A stretch of 64,000 nt of DNA from NCBI GenBank assembly GCA_035265935.1, contig DATFOC010000058.1, positions 1 to 64,000 on the forward strand. Direction: 5' to 3'. Positions 1 to 7,782 of the stretch are shown piece by piece. The position numbers and the translations under genes were made by a program. Position 1 is the first letter of the stretch. Each line of letters starts with the position of its first letter. Source of the DNA: JACDAN01 sp035265935 (GTDB lineage Bacteria; Actinomycetota; Thermoleophilia; Gaiellales; Gaiellaceae). Below the pieces are notes generated by a model. It saw nothing but the letters and a program-made list of their open reading frames with translations, made no database searches and was not told the DNA's origin.

Positions 1-1318
1 CCCACGTGATGTAGACCTGCTCCTGGTTGAGGGCTGGACCGGTCACGTAGTTATCCACGATCGTGTTCGGGGCTCCGACACCGGTCGGCGCTCCGTTTGC
101 GATGTCCATGTTCGGTGACGCGCTGAGGTCGTTCCGAGCACCGGCAATCCCATCCTCGACGCAGCGTCCGAGGATCGGGTCGACGACGAAGCAGTTGTCA
201 AGAAGCGTTGTGACCAGGCGGGGCCGCGTCCAACTCCTACCACCGTCGTACGAGCGCACCAGCTCGTGCCGGGACGTGCCCGGAACGAAGCCCTGGAACG
301 TCTGGTACATGACGTAGACGACGCCGTGGCTGTTCGTCCTGATCGTGCAGCCCGACTGTCCAAAGTGGATAGGCGAGGCCGCAGCGGCACGGCTGACCTG
401 CTTCTGATGCCAGGTCGAACCGCCGTCGGCCGAGGTGGAGACGATCAGTGGCTCTGCCCCACCGCCAACGAACTTGCCGTAGCAGACGTAGACGTTGCCG
501 AAGAAGGGGCTTGATTCAGCGTTGTCAGCCCAGATCTGCTCCTTGTCGGCGAACTGCGTATTGGCCGCTGCCTTCGAGGCGACCACCGGCGGCTGCCAGA
601 CGTTCTTGTCGTTGTAGTTGGCGGCGGTCACGTTGTCCGCCCGTGAGACTGCGATCCCTTCGATCCCCTTGACGGCGCCCGGCTCGGCGAAGCCCTGCTC
701 GCGCAGCGCCATGTTTCGCTCGGGTGCCTCTTCCTCATCCAGCTCCCGCGGCGTTGCCCCGGAGGCGTAGAGGCCTGCGGGGAAGTTCGAGGTCAGGTTC
801 GCGTAGTACAGACGCGAACCATTCGCCCACGAAAACTCGCCGTTGCGCGGAATCGGTCCGAAGGCGACTGCAGGGTCGCCATCGGAGACAAGCCCACTCT
901 CGTAGTACCAAGGGATCGTCCCGATCGGCCCCACATGCGGGGTGCCGTCGCGTGCGGTCCAGCCTGTGTAGGCCGTCGGCTGCACCCAGCTGGCCCCATT
1001 ATTGAATGAGAAGTAGATCCCCGAGACTCCTACCCCTGGCGTAAACGGACAAGGTGACTCGTCCGTCGCGAAGATCGTCGTGCCGCAAGGAGCAAGATCG
1101 ATTTCGTCGTTCGAGCCTGCAGCCAGGATGGTCGGACGCGACGCGTCGATCGCCACCGCCGGCTCGTTCTGTTTGTTCTGCGGAAACGGGGTCATTGGGC
1201 TTCCAACCGTCACCCGCGCCTCAGCAGCAGCCGCCGCCGGCGCGGCGAAACCCACCACCAAGAGCCCGAGAGCGGCAAGCGCCCAGCCCCGTCGCAAGAA
1301 CCACGACCAGAAACTCAT
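1..1318 (-). CDS. Secreted BNR/sialidase-like repeat protein (C-terminus beyond window)
   Basis: The minus strand reads as one uninterrupted frame from an ATG at 1318 to the window edge, about 439 codons, with no stop. An RBS-like AAAGGGGG lies just upstream. Residues 1-28 form a signal peptide (arginines, then a hydrophobic run, then APAAAAEA). The mature part has the spaced S-x-D-G-G-x-[ST]-W Asp-box pattern of BNR/sialidase-fold beta-propellers: FSFNNGASW, STSADGGSTWH and RSYDGGRSWT. The fold is therefore probably an extracellular beta-propeller. No catalytic residues of true sialidases could be placed, so sialidase activity is not claimed. The protein continues outside the window to the left. 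Confidence 0.85.
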   Translation of the reverse strand, partial: MSFWSWFLRRGWALAALGLLVVGFAAPAAAAAEARVTVGSPMTPFPQNKQNEPAVAIDASRPTILAAGSNDEIDLAPCGTTIFATDESPCPFTPGVGVSGIYFSFNNGASWVQPTAYTGWTARDGTPHVGPIGTIPWYYESGLVSDGDPAVAFGPIPRNGEFSWANGSRLYYANLTSNFPAGLYASGATPRELDEEEAPERNMALREQGFAEPGAVKGIEGIAVSRADNVTAANYNDKNVWQPPVVASKAAANTQFADKEQIWADNAESSPFFGNVYVCYGKFVGGGAEPLIVSTSADGGSTWHQKQVSRAAAASPIHFGQSGCTIRTNSHGVVYVMYQTFQGFVPGTSRHELVRSYDGGRSWTRPRLVTTLLDNCFVVDPILGRCVEDGIAGARNDLSASPNMDIANGAPTGVGAPNTIVDNYVTGPALNQEQVYITW

Positions 1319-1730
1319 CTCAACCCCCTTTGTTGGACAAGACCGCATGGAGTACGCCGCACACACGTCGGCGAAGTCTCTTGTTTGGGTTGCCTCCCGC
1401 AGGGATCATCACACAACGCCTGCTTCCTCAAACCCGGCACAGGACGGTTGCGGTCCCAGCCGTCCGGTCCGATTCAACCGCCCTATTGGGTGGCGAACTC
1501 GCGTTGGCGATCGCACACACCGCGTATGGGGTGGTTGGTGCTGCGGTGCTGACCGCCCCGACTCGTTCTCGTAACCCGGGAAGATCGTCTGCTCGATCAG
1601 TTGACTGAACGATAGGAAGCCACCACGGTTCGAAACGCGTGGGCGGGTCGGAGGGCTGAGAGGGCCGGGTGGCGAGCCGAACGTCTAGGACGCTGCCCAC
1701 AACCCGGCCCCTTGTCGAACGTACGGCAGC
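1319..1730. other. Intergenic region, nothing recognised
   Basis: About 410 bases lie between the start of the BNR protein and the end of the small minus-strand gene. Open frames here have biased, arginine/proline-rich compositions and no recognisable motif. I see no convincing promoter, terminator or RNA. The promoter of the BNR gene should lie in its left part. Confidence 0.5.
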
Positions 1731-1943
1731 TCAGCCGGCGGCGCTAGTGGCCGATCCGGGCAGGTCCTCTACGACCAGCGCCGGCGGCTGGTCGGCGTCG
1801 TCGTCACGGACACCAAGGACGCGCAGAGTCCGCCCGGCCGTCAGATAGATCTTGTGGCCTTGCCGCCAGTTGAGCGTCGAGCTCCGGAATGTAGGCGGGT
1901 CGGCGGGTGAGCCGTCTGTCCGCTGGAGCCTGAAGTGGTACAT
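1731..1943 (-). CDS. Small conserved protein, unknown function
   Basis: This 70-residue protein starts at ATG 1943 behind a GGAGG ribosome-binding site. It has no signal peptide or membrane segment. Its pattern (HFRLQRTDGSPADPPTF, then LTAGRTLRVLGVRDDDADQP and PALVVED) suggests a small all-beta fold. It resembles a family of short actinobacterial hypothetical proteins that I recognise only by appearance. It stands alone between the BNR and collagen-like genes on the same strand, with no operon context. Function is unknown. Confidence 0.65.
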   Translation of the reverse strand: MYHFRLQRTDGSPADPPTFRSSTLNWRQGHKIYLTAGRTLRVLGVRDDDADQPPALVVEDLPGSATSAAG

Positions 1944-2006
1944 CCGTCCTCCGTTTCCGGGACCGGAGACTGGGACCGGACGGCGACCTGAGCCTACCGC
2001 GTAAAT

Positions 2007-2037
2007 CGAGGGGGCCAGCCGCTAAGCAGCCCCCTCG
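2007..2037. terminator. Stem-loop downstream of the collagen-like gene
   Basis: CGAGGGGG at 2007-2014 pairs perfectly with CCCCCTCG at 2030-2037 across a 15-nt loop. It lies about 30 nt past the stop of the collagen-like gene on the minus strand. There is only a weak T-rich tail (ATTTA in minus-strand reading), so it is a plausible but not classic terminator. Confidence 0.45.
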
Positions 2038-2068
2038 CTTCATGCTGTGACGAGCCGGAGCTAGACGC

Positions 2069-2824
2069 CTAATGGCCCTTTGGGCCAAAAGCGCCAGAAC
2101 GGGCGGCGAACTTCACTTGCCTGCCGGTCCTTCGAGTCGAAAATCGCGTCGCCACCGCAGTCGCAGACCGGGTGCAACTGACGGATTGCATCGGGAAAAA
2201 CGAGTCCGACGACAGAACCCAGCTCGACCCGTTCCAGATGAAGTGCGGGACTGTGCCCGTGCCTCCCCCGAACCCGAATGTGGCATTGATTCCGGTGACG
2301 GCATTGCAGATCGCAAGCCCCTCCGGGGTAGCTGCGCGGATGTCCAGTCCGTTCAGCTTGATCGCTCCTGAACAGGTGGTCGTGGTCGCGGTCGCGCTCG
2401 TGCTGGGGCAGGTGAGGATCGCCCCTCTTACGATCTGCGTCGGCGTGAACTGGCCCACCGGAGGTAGGCCGCTCAGCCCGGGTGGGCCCTGCGGTCCTGC
2501 CGGCCCTGTTCCTCCCTGAGGCCCTGCTGGGCCTGGCGGGCCTGCCGCGCCCGGATCGCCTTTGTCTCCCTTGTCGCCCTTATCGCCCTTCGGGCCTGGT
2601 GGCCCTTGCGTCCCGGTCTGCCCCCAGGAGATCGCCGTCTCACTCGGGAGACAGCTGTCGGTCGCCGGATCGATGAGCCGCAGCTGGCCGTTCTGCGACT
2701 TGTAACAGCCGTTGATCACACCGCCGCCGCCAATGTCGGCCACGGCATAGGTGACACCGCCTGCGATCGCCACGACCGCCACGGCCGTGATTGCCAGAGC
2801 AACGCGACGAAAACTTCCGCGCAT
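2069..2824 (-). CDS. Secreted collagen-like triple-helix protein
   Basis: This 251-residue protein starts at ATG 2824 behind a GAGGAGGG ribosome-binding site. Residues 1-30 form a signal peptide or signal anchor (VALAITAVAVVAIAGGVTYAVA). A short domain with two cysteines follows (GGGVINGCYKSQNGQLRLID, then SCLPSE), common at the start of actinobacterial collagen-like proteins. Gly-X-Y triplets run from about residue 72 to 120 (GPPGPKGDKGDKGDKGDPG, GPAGPQGPPG). A C-terminal domain of about 120 residues with four cysteines completes it. Bacterial Gly-X-Y repeats can trimerise the adjoining globular domain at the cell surface; which partner this one binds cannot be read from sequence. Confidence 0.85.
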   Translation of the reverse strand: MRGSFRRVALAITAVAVVAIAGGVTYAVADIGGGGVINGCYKSQNGQLRLIDPATDSCLPSETAISWGQTGTQGPPGPKGDKGDKGDKGDPGAAGPPGPAGPQGGTGPAGPQGPPGLSGLPPVGQFTPTQIVRGAILTCPSTSATATTTTCSGAIKLNGLDIRAATPEGLAICNAVTGINATFGFGGGTGTVPHFIWNGSSWVLSSDSFFPMQSVSCTRSATAVATRFSTRRTGRQVKFAARSGAFGPKGH

Positions 2825-3268
2825 GGCTCGCCCTCCTCTCTCGTTCCTGGTGCCCTAGACACCGCAGAATTCGAGGGCCTAACGAGACCAGCCTAGGACG
2901 CGGCCGGAGTCGTGTCTAGCCGACCGGGGCTCGGCGCGCTAGTGCTCCGCCTCGGACGATCCTCGAGCGCCAAACTCCCGCTGGTTGCACACATCAAGAG
3001 CGACCACGTATTTCTCCCGAAATGCCGGGTGGGTTGTCTTGCGGGGCCGTTTCTCGAGGGCGTCCCGTCCCCCTGGGTGGAGTCGCTGGAAGTGGCACGG
3101 CGTTGGGCTAGCCGGCGGCCGGTTCCTCCACTCTTGTACGAATCGTCTCGAAGGAGGAGACTGGAGCCGGACAGGCGGGAGAGGAGGCGTGATCAACGCC
3201 CGAAGGAGTTGGAGGGCGGCTCGTCAATGCGGCGACGCCTGGTCGGCTATGTGGATGAAAGGAGCTTC

Positions 3269-3793
3269 ATGAGCAAGCTTGCGGCGATGCTCGGATGCAT
3301 CGGCGTTCTGGTGCTTGCACTCGCAGCGACAGCGAGCGCGAGGCCGCCGGAGCGCTTTCCGGTAGTGCACCTGGACGAGATGGAAATGATCCCGGCGGCC
3401 CCCGAGGGCCCGTGCCCGTTTGCAATTGACGTGCATGTCGTCGGGGATATCAGGTTCACCCAATTCCTCGACGCCGAAGGAAACGTGATTCGCGAGCTGA
3501 CCGTGTTTCCACGGTTCCGAATCACCTTCAGCGCAAACGGCAAGTCGATCACGACGGTCTCGACTGCCGTCGAGCACGGAACCGTCAACCCGGACGGCTC
3601 CGCCACCGTCGCGGTCACCGGCCTCCAGGGCCACCTCATCGTGGGCGGTGGGCCTCCGCTAGCGGCCGACGTCGGCAGGCTCGTTCTCTTCTTCACCGGG
3701 CCGGAGGACGAGGACCCCGACGTCCTGTTCCAGGCGGGCAAGTTCAACTTCGGGCCGTTTCCCCAGCTGTGCGACGTACTGGCTGATCCGTAA
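3269..3793 (+). CDS. Secreted protein of unknown function
   Basis: The open frame extends upstream to 2912, but I place the start at ATG 3269. It sits 5 nt behind GAAAGGAG and opens directly into a signal peptide (MSKLAAMLGCIGVLVLALAATASA). The mature part of about 150 residues is rich in beta-strand patterns, with one cysteine near each end (GPCPFAIDV and QLCDVL) that could form a disulfide. It contains a DAEGNVIRELTVFPRF segment. I do not recognise the family. Neighbours (collagen-like and BNR proteins) are also secreted, so this end of the window looks like a surface/exoprotein region. Confidence 0.7.
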   Translation: MSKLAAMLGCIGVLVLALAATASARPPERFPVVHLDEMEMIPAAPEGPCPFAIDVHVVGDIRFTQFLDAEGNVIRELTVFPRFRITFSANGKSITTVSTAVEHGTVNPDGSATVAVTGLQGHLIVGGGPPLAADVGRLVLFFTGPEDEDPDVLFQAGKFNFGPFPQLCDVLADP

Positions 3794-4306
3794 ACACGCC
3801 AAAGTCGAGTGTGGGAGGGGCGGCTGTCCTCGGGGGAGCCACCCCTCTCATGCTTAGCTCGAGGAGGGCACGCCAGCCGATCGCGCCGAACCCCTCTGTT
3901 GACTGTTCGCGTTGCGGCTCGCGTTCGTACCCGAAGCCTGTTCCGGTCGAGGCGGGAAGCATGCTCGTTAGGTGGGTAGTCAGTGACGAGTGTGAGTCTT
4001 GCGGCGAGCGGTTACGTCGACGTCGACGGGTTGCGGCTGGCGCAGCGTCTTGACTCTCGCTCCGTCAGTGACTGCTTTGCGTGTGGCTCACTGAGCGGCA
4101 ATGGGCTTGTATCTCCGGGGGGGTGTTTTCGCCCAGGGCACCGGCACGGCAACCGCCGAAATTGTTTGCTGCTGAGTAAACCTCAGCTGACGTTCCATCG
4201 CGCTTGCCGGCCGGCTGTTCTCTGGCGACTCGGTGCTAGATCCAGGGGTGTGAACGGCGAGAACCTTCCCCCCGATGGCAGAGGTCTCTGAGTATGTCGA
4301 GGTCTC
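3794..4306. other. Low-coding region, one weak zinc-ribbon-like frame
   Basis: About 510 bases lie between the secreted protein and the zinc ribbon. A plus-strand frame at 3811-4053 (80 residues, GTG start, no clear RBS) holds two CxxC pairs, CSRCG and CESCG, and could be a small zinc-ribbon protein. Its start lies inside a stem-loop, so I do not call it a gene. The rest shows no recognisable coding signal. With the dtd remnant downstream, this looks like a rearranged, decaying region. Confidence 0.4.
3815..3847 (+). terminator. Stem-loop after the secreted protein gene
   Basis: GAGGGG-C-GGCT at 3815-3825 pairs with AGCC-A-CCCCTC at 3837-3847 with one mismatch. It starts 22 nt after the stop codon at 3793. 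No T-run follows, so this is a weak terminator candidate. Confidence 0.4.
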
Positions 4307-4564
4307 TCAGCGGATCCGCCGGCCACCCCTTCGCTTCGGTGGCAGGACAACAATGTGGAACGTCTGTCCGGCGCGGTCGACGGTCCCGCCGTCCTTGGCC
4401 TTGTCGAGCAGCTTGCGCCCGACGCGGCTGCGCCGTTCCTGGCGGTCGAGCTCGAGGCAGGCGGGGCAGAGGCCCCGTGTCCAGGCGTATTCGTCGGGTG
4501 CCCGTGTCGTGGGACAGCGGCGGCACCGCTGCACCTTCTCGGCCCTACGCTTGGGCCGTGACAT
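4307..4564 (-). CDS. Small zinc-ribbon-like protein
   Basis: This 85-residue basic protein starts at ATG 4564. Two CxxC pairs, CRRC at residues 14-17 and CPAC about 17 residues later, are spaced like a small treble-clef or zinc ribbon. An Arg/Lys-rich tail (RQERRSRVGRKLLDKAKDGG, ending PKRRGGRRIR) follows. Composition suggests nucleic-acid binding, but no family is recognised. It is transcribed away from the dtd remnant whose 5' half is missing just upstream, so it may be part of the material that replaced that half. Confidence 0.55.
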   Translation of the reverse strand: MSRPKRRAEKVQRCRRCPTTRAPDEYAWTRGLCPACLELDRQERRSRVGRKLLDKAKDGGTVDRAGQTFHIVVLPPKRRGGRRIR

Positions 4565-4605
4565 CTAGCCGCCAACCCCTTGCGGTTCACCGTTCGCGTG
4601 TACTA

Positions 4606-4788
4606 GACACGGCGAAGGGGAACCGGCCGAGCTTCTCCGAGGCCGCGGCTCCCGAGGACGCCGAGCAACTGTACGAGTCGTTCTGCGCCGCCCTTCGCGA
4701 GCATGGCGTCCGCGTCGAGACCGGCCGCTTCGGCGCGCGGATGGCGGTCGAGCTCGTGAACGACGGTCCCGTCACGATCGTGCTCTAG
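4606..4788 (+). pseudogene. dtd: 5'-truncated D-aminoacyl-tRNA deacylase (dtd) remnant
   Basis: The reading DTAKGNRPSF at 4606 followed by ETGRFGARM and LVNDGPVTIVL to the stop at 4788 matches the C-terminal 60 residues of DTD, which removes D-amino acids from mischarged tRNA. The conserved NDGP(V)T segment of the family is present. The first ~85 residues, including the catalytic SQFTL-containing part, are absent: upstream sequence in this frame is low-complexity and lies antisense to the zinc-ribbon gene. I see no start codon with an RBS giving a complete DTD. It is best read as a deletion or insertion remnant. The DMT transporter starts immediately after its stop. Confidence 0.8.
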
Positions 4789-5610
4789 GTGCCGGCCGAC
4801 GCACTGCTCCTCGCGCTCGGCGCTGCCGCGCTGCACGCTGCGTGGAACGTTGCGCTCGCGGGCCGGCGAGACATTCCCGCCGCGACGGCGATCGCCTTCT
4901 GCTTCGCGGCGCTCGTCTTCACGCCTGTCGCGGTCGCCCGCTGGGAGGTCGACTCCGCGGCGATCCCGTACATGGCGGTCTCCGCAGGTTTGGAGCTCGC
5001 GTACGTCGCGCTGCTCGCCGGCGCCTACGGCCGGGCGGAGCTCAGCGTCGTCTACCCGGTCGCCCGCGGGCTGGCGCCGGTGCTCGTCCTCCTGGTCGGC
5101 GTGGCGGCACTCGGCGTCGGGACGTCGGCGAGCGAAGCGCTGGGCGTCCTGCTGGTCGCCGCAGGCGTCGTGCTCGTGCGGGGCCTCGGACGGAGCAGCT
5201 CGGCTGGTGTCGGGTTCGGGCTCGCGATCGGAGCCTGTATCGCCGGCTACACGCTTGCCGACGCGCGCGGGGTCGACCACGCCGACCCGTTGGCGTACCT
5301 CGTCGTCGTCCTCGCCTTGCCGGCCTTCGCGTATCTCGCGATGGTAGCGCTGAGGGGAGGAAACGAGCGGCTCCGCGCAGAGCTGGGGTGGATGCCGATC
5401 TTCATCGGGCTCGCGTCGTTCGGCGCCTTCGCGTTTGCGCTGTTCGCGTTGCAGCGCGCCTCGGCCGCGTCGGTGGCGGCGGTCCGGGAGACCAGCGTCG
5501 TCATCGCGGTCGCCCTCGCCGCACCGTTCCTCGGGGAGCAGGTCGGGCCTCGCCGTCTGGCGGGCGCGGCGCTCATCGTGGCCGGAGTCGCGGTGCTCGC
5601 AGGAGCCTGA
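4789..5610 (+). CDS. EamA/DMT-superfamily transporter
   Basis: This 273-residue hydrophobic protein starts at a GTG directly abutting the dtd stop. About ten membrane segments fall in two homologous halves, as in the 10-TM drug/metabolite transporters (EamA domains). Typical features are the AALHAAWNVALAGR opening, the PVARGLAPVLVLLVG segment in the first half and the AAPFLGEQVGPRRLAGAALI segment near the end. The substrate cannot be inferred. It probably once formed an operon with dtd. It is separated from rimP by a promoter and an attenuator, so it is not part of the rimP operon. Confidence 0.85.
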   Translation: MPADALLLALGAAALHAAWNVALAGRRDIPAATAIAFCFAALVFTPVAVARWEVDSAAIPYMAVSAGLELAYVALLAGAYGRAELSVVYPVARGLAPVLVLLVGVAALGVGTSASEALGVLLVAAGVVLVRGLGRSSSAGVGFGLAIGACIAGYTLADARGVDHADPLAYLVVVLALPAFAYLAMVALRGGNERLRAELGWMPIFIGLASFGAFAFALFALQRASAASVAAVRETSVVIAVALAAPFLGEQVGPRRLAGAALIVAGVAVLAGA

Positions 5611-5616
5611 CGTTGC

Positions 5617-5622
5617 TATCCT
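5617..5622 (+). promoter_or_regulatory. Candidate -10 element of the rimP-nusA-infB operon
   Basis: TATCCT lies in CGTTGCTATCCT, very similar to CGTTGCTACCCT ahead of rpsO. Initiation about 7 nt downstream would place the attenuator hairpin inside the leader. No good -35 hexamer is visible. Confidence 0.45.
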
Positions 5623-5654
5623 GAACAACCACATTTCGAGGTGCAAGACGAAAT

Positions 5655-5678
5655 GGGCGCGCGGCGCCCGTTTTTTTT
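5655..5678 (+). terminator. Intrinsic terminator/attenuator in the rimP leader
   Basis: GGGCGC at 5655-5660 pairs perfectly with GCGCCC at 5664-5669 around a GCG loop. A G and eight uninterrupted T residues (5671-5678) follow. This is the textbook intrinsic-terminator form. It sits between the candidate promoter and the GGAGGAG ribosome-binding site of rimP, so transcription of the translation-factor operon must read through it. In E. coli the equivalent operon is feedback-controlled by NusA, which makes NusA-dependent attenuation a natural hypothesis here. Confidence 0.8.
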
Positions 5679-5692
5679 GGAGGAGATTCGAA

Positions 5693-6139
5693 ATGGCCGA
5701 CGTGTACGACAAGGAGAGGACGCTGCTGCGGGAGATCACGCCGAAGGTCGAGGGCGCGATCCCGGGTGTCGAGGTGCTGGCGCTGGAGCTTTCGGGGCCC
5801 GAGCGCTTCACCGTCTATATCGATCACCCGCAGCGGGTCGATCACGCGCTCTGCGCGCGGGTGACCGACGTGCTGCGTCCCTATCTCCTGCAGTACACCG
5901 TCGACGTCTCGTCGCCCGGAGTCGACCGCCCGCTCCGAACGCCCGCGCACTTCCAGCGGGTCGTGGGACGCAAGGCCGCGCTCCGCACGGCTGACGAGAT
6001 CGGCGGCCGGCGCAAGTTCAAGGGTGAGGTCGTGGACGCGGACGCCCTGGGCGTCCGCCTCTCGGCCGACGGCACCGAGCACGCGATTCCGTACGACGCC
6101 ATCGTGCGGGCAAACCTGATCGAGGAGGACATGAGATGA
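5693..6139 (+). CDS. rimP: Ribosome maturation factor RimP
   Basis: This 148-residue protein is needed for late 30S subunit assembly. The start is ATG 5693, behind GGAGGAG, which excludes the longer upstream frame. The N-terminal alpha/beta domain contains the family signature VSSPGVDRPLRTPAHFQR, and the C-terminal SH3-like domain includes RRKFKGEVVDAD and HAIPYDAIVRANL. Length matches the family. The last four nucleotides overlap the nusA start, showing translational coupling in the classical rimP-nusA-infB order. Confidence 0.97.
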   Translation: MADVYDKERTLLREITPKVEGAIPGVEVLALELSGPERFTVYIDHPQRVDHALCARVTDVLRPYLLQYTVDVSSPGVDRPLRTPAHFQRVVGRKAALRTADEIGGRRKFKGEVVDADALGVRLSADGTEHAIPYDAIVRANLIEEDMR

Positions 6140-7782
6140 GCCGCGAGATCGTCGAGGCAGTCCGTGAGCTGGAGCGTGACCGGAATCTCGAAGGCGGGAT
6201 CCTGGTCGACGCCCTCCGTGACGGGCTGCTCGCCGCCTACAAGAAGACCCCCGGGTCGTACCGGCACGCGACCGTCGAGATCGACGACGCCGGCGACTTC
6301 CGCGTCTTCGCGATCCACATGCCTGCCGACCTCGAGGAGCGCCTGCTCGAGGAGGCCAGAGAGCACGCCTACGACGAGCTCGAGAAGATCGAGGAGGAGA
6401 CGGGGGAGAAGCAGCACACGCTCGTCACCGACGACGACCTCGAGATCGACTGGGATCAGGTCCCGGAGGACCAGGTGCGCCGCGAGGACGTCACGCCGGA
6501 GAACTTCGGCCGCATCGCCGCGCAGACCGCGAAGCAGGTCATCCAGCAGCGAATCCGCGAGGCCGAGCGCCAGATCATGTACGAGGAGTACGTCGACCGC
6601 GTCAGCGAGGTCGTCACCGGCATCGTCCAGCAGGCCGGCGACCGCAACAACATCCTCGTCGACCTCGGCAAGGTCGAAGCGCTGCTGCCGCGCTCGGAGC
6701 AGGTGGACGGTGAGCGCTACGAGCAGGGCTCGCGTATCAAGGCCGTCATCACCGAGGTCCGGTCCGGGACGAAGGGCCCGCAGGTGATCCTGTCGCGCAG
6801 GGACCCCGAGCTGATCAAGACGCTGTTCGAACTCGAGGTGCCTGAGATCGCGGACGGTCTCGTGGAGATCCGCGGCGTCGCCCGTGAGCCCGGCTACCGC
6901 TCGAAGATCGCCGTTGTCTCCCACGCGCAGGGCGTCGACCCCGTCGGGGCCTGCGTCGGCCCGCGCGGCTCGCGTGTCCGCATGGTCGTGTCGGAGCTCC
7001 GCGGAGAAAAAATCGACATCATCCCGTGGAACACCGAACCCGCCCGTTTCCTCGCGAAAGCCCTTTCGCCGGCGCGCGTGCGGGAGGTCTACATCGACGA
7101 CGAGACCAAGGAGTCGACGGTCATCGTCCCCGAGGACCAGCTGGCGCTCGCGATCGGCAAGGAGGGCCTGAACGCCCGCCTAGCCGCGCGCCTGACCGGG
7201 TGGAAGGTCGACATCCAGTCGGAGGCCGAGTTCGCCGCGGCCGAGGCCGAGGCGGCCTTCGGCGGAGGCGAGGCCGGGGACGACTTCTCAGGCCGCTGCG
7301 CAGCGATCCTCTCGAACGGCAAGCGCTGCCCGAACGCGGCGATCCCGGGCACCCGCTTCTGTGGAATCCCCGCGCACGCGTCGCTTGCCGACCGCGAGGC
7401 TGCGGGCGAAACGATCGAGAGCGGCCAAGCCGTGCCGATCGGCGGCGCAGAGGAGGAGCTGTCCGCCGAGGGCGAGGGCGACGAGATCGCCGCCGAGGCG
7501 GACGTCAGCGAGCTGCCGACGTCGGAGCCCAGCGAGGTTCCCACGCCCGAGCCCAGCCCGATGCCGACCGGCCCAGAGCCGACCGAAGTGCCGTCGCCGG
7601 AGCCGAGCGAGACGCCCTCGCCGGAGCCGAGCGAGACGCCCTCGCCGGAGCCCACCGAGGTACCGGGACCGGAGCCCGCCGGCGTTCCGCCGACGCCGGC
7701 AGCCCAGGCGGAAACCGACGAGGTTCCCGTCGCGGCTGGGGCCGAACCGGACGAGGAGAGGACAGACGCACACGCGGGCTGA
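6136..7782 (+). CDS. nusA: Transcription factor NusA with C-terminal zinc-motif and PEPS-repeat extension
   Basis: NusA binds RNA polymerase and modulates pausing, termination and antitermination. The order of parts is the N-terminal polymerase-binding domain (1-150), S1 (about 160-222), KH1 (about 255-295, GPRGSR) and KH2 (about 305-372, AIGKEGLNARLA). At 548 residues it is longer than a minimal NusA. After KH2 there is a compact C-x9-C-x10-C-x4-H motif (Cys388, Cys398, Cys409, His414) resembling the DUF5763-type cysteine motif. An acidic low-complexity tail with repeated SPEPSETP/EVPTPEPS units follows. The extension is uncommon among characterised NusA proteins. The stop overlaps the start region of ylxR. 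Confidence 0.95.
   Translation: MSREIVEAVRELERDRNLEGGILVDALRDGLLAAYKKTPGSYRHATVEIDDAGDFRVFAIHMPADLEERLLEEAREHAYDELEKIEEETGEKQHTLVTDDDLEIDWDQVPEDQVRREDVTPENFGRIAAQTAKQVIQQRIREAERQIMYEEYVDRVSEVVTGIVQQAGDRNNILVDLGKVEALLPRSEQVDGERYEQGSRIKAVITEVRSGTKGPQVILSRRDPELIKTLFELEVPEIADGLVEIRGVAREPGYRSKIAVVSHAQGVDPVGACVGPRGSRVRMVVSELRGEKIDIIPWNTEPARFLAKALSPARVREVYIDDETKESTVIVPEDQLALAIGKEGLNARLAARLTGWKVDIQSEAEFAAAEAEAAFGGGEAGDDFSGRCAAILSNGKRCPNAAIPGTRFCGIPAHASLADREAAGETIESGQAVPIGGAEEELSAEGEGDEIAAEADVSELPTSEPSEVPTPEPSPMPTGPEPTEVPSPEPSETPSPEPSETPSPEPTEVPGPEPAGVPPTPAAQAETDEVPVAAGAEPDEERTDAHAG

Noticed and set aside
3983..4291. Frame containing CFACGSLSGNGL, like the start of PaaI-type thioesterases
   Set aside because: The similarity ends after about 12 residues and the rest is basic, Arg/Gly-rich sequence without strand pattern or RBS.
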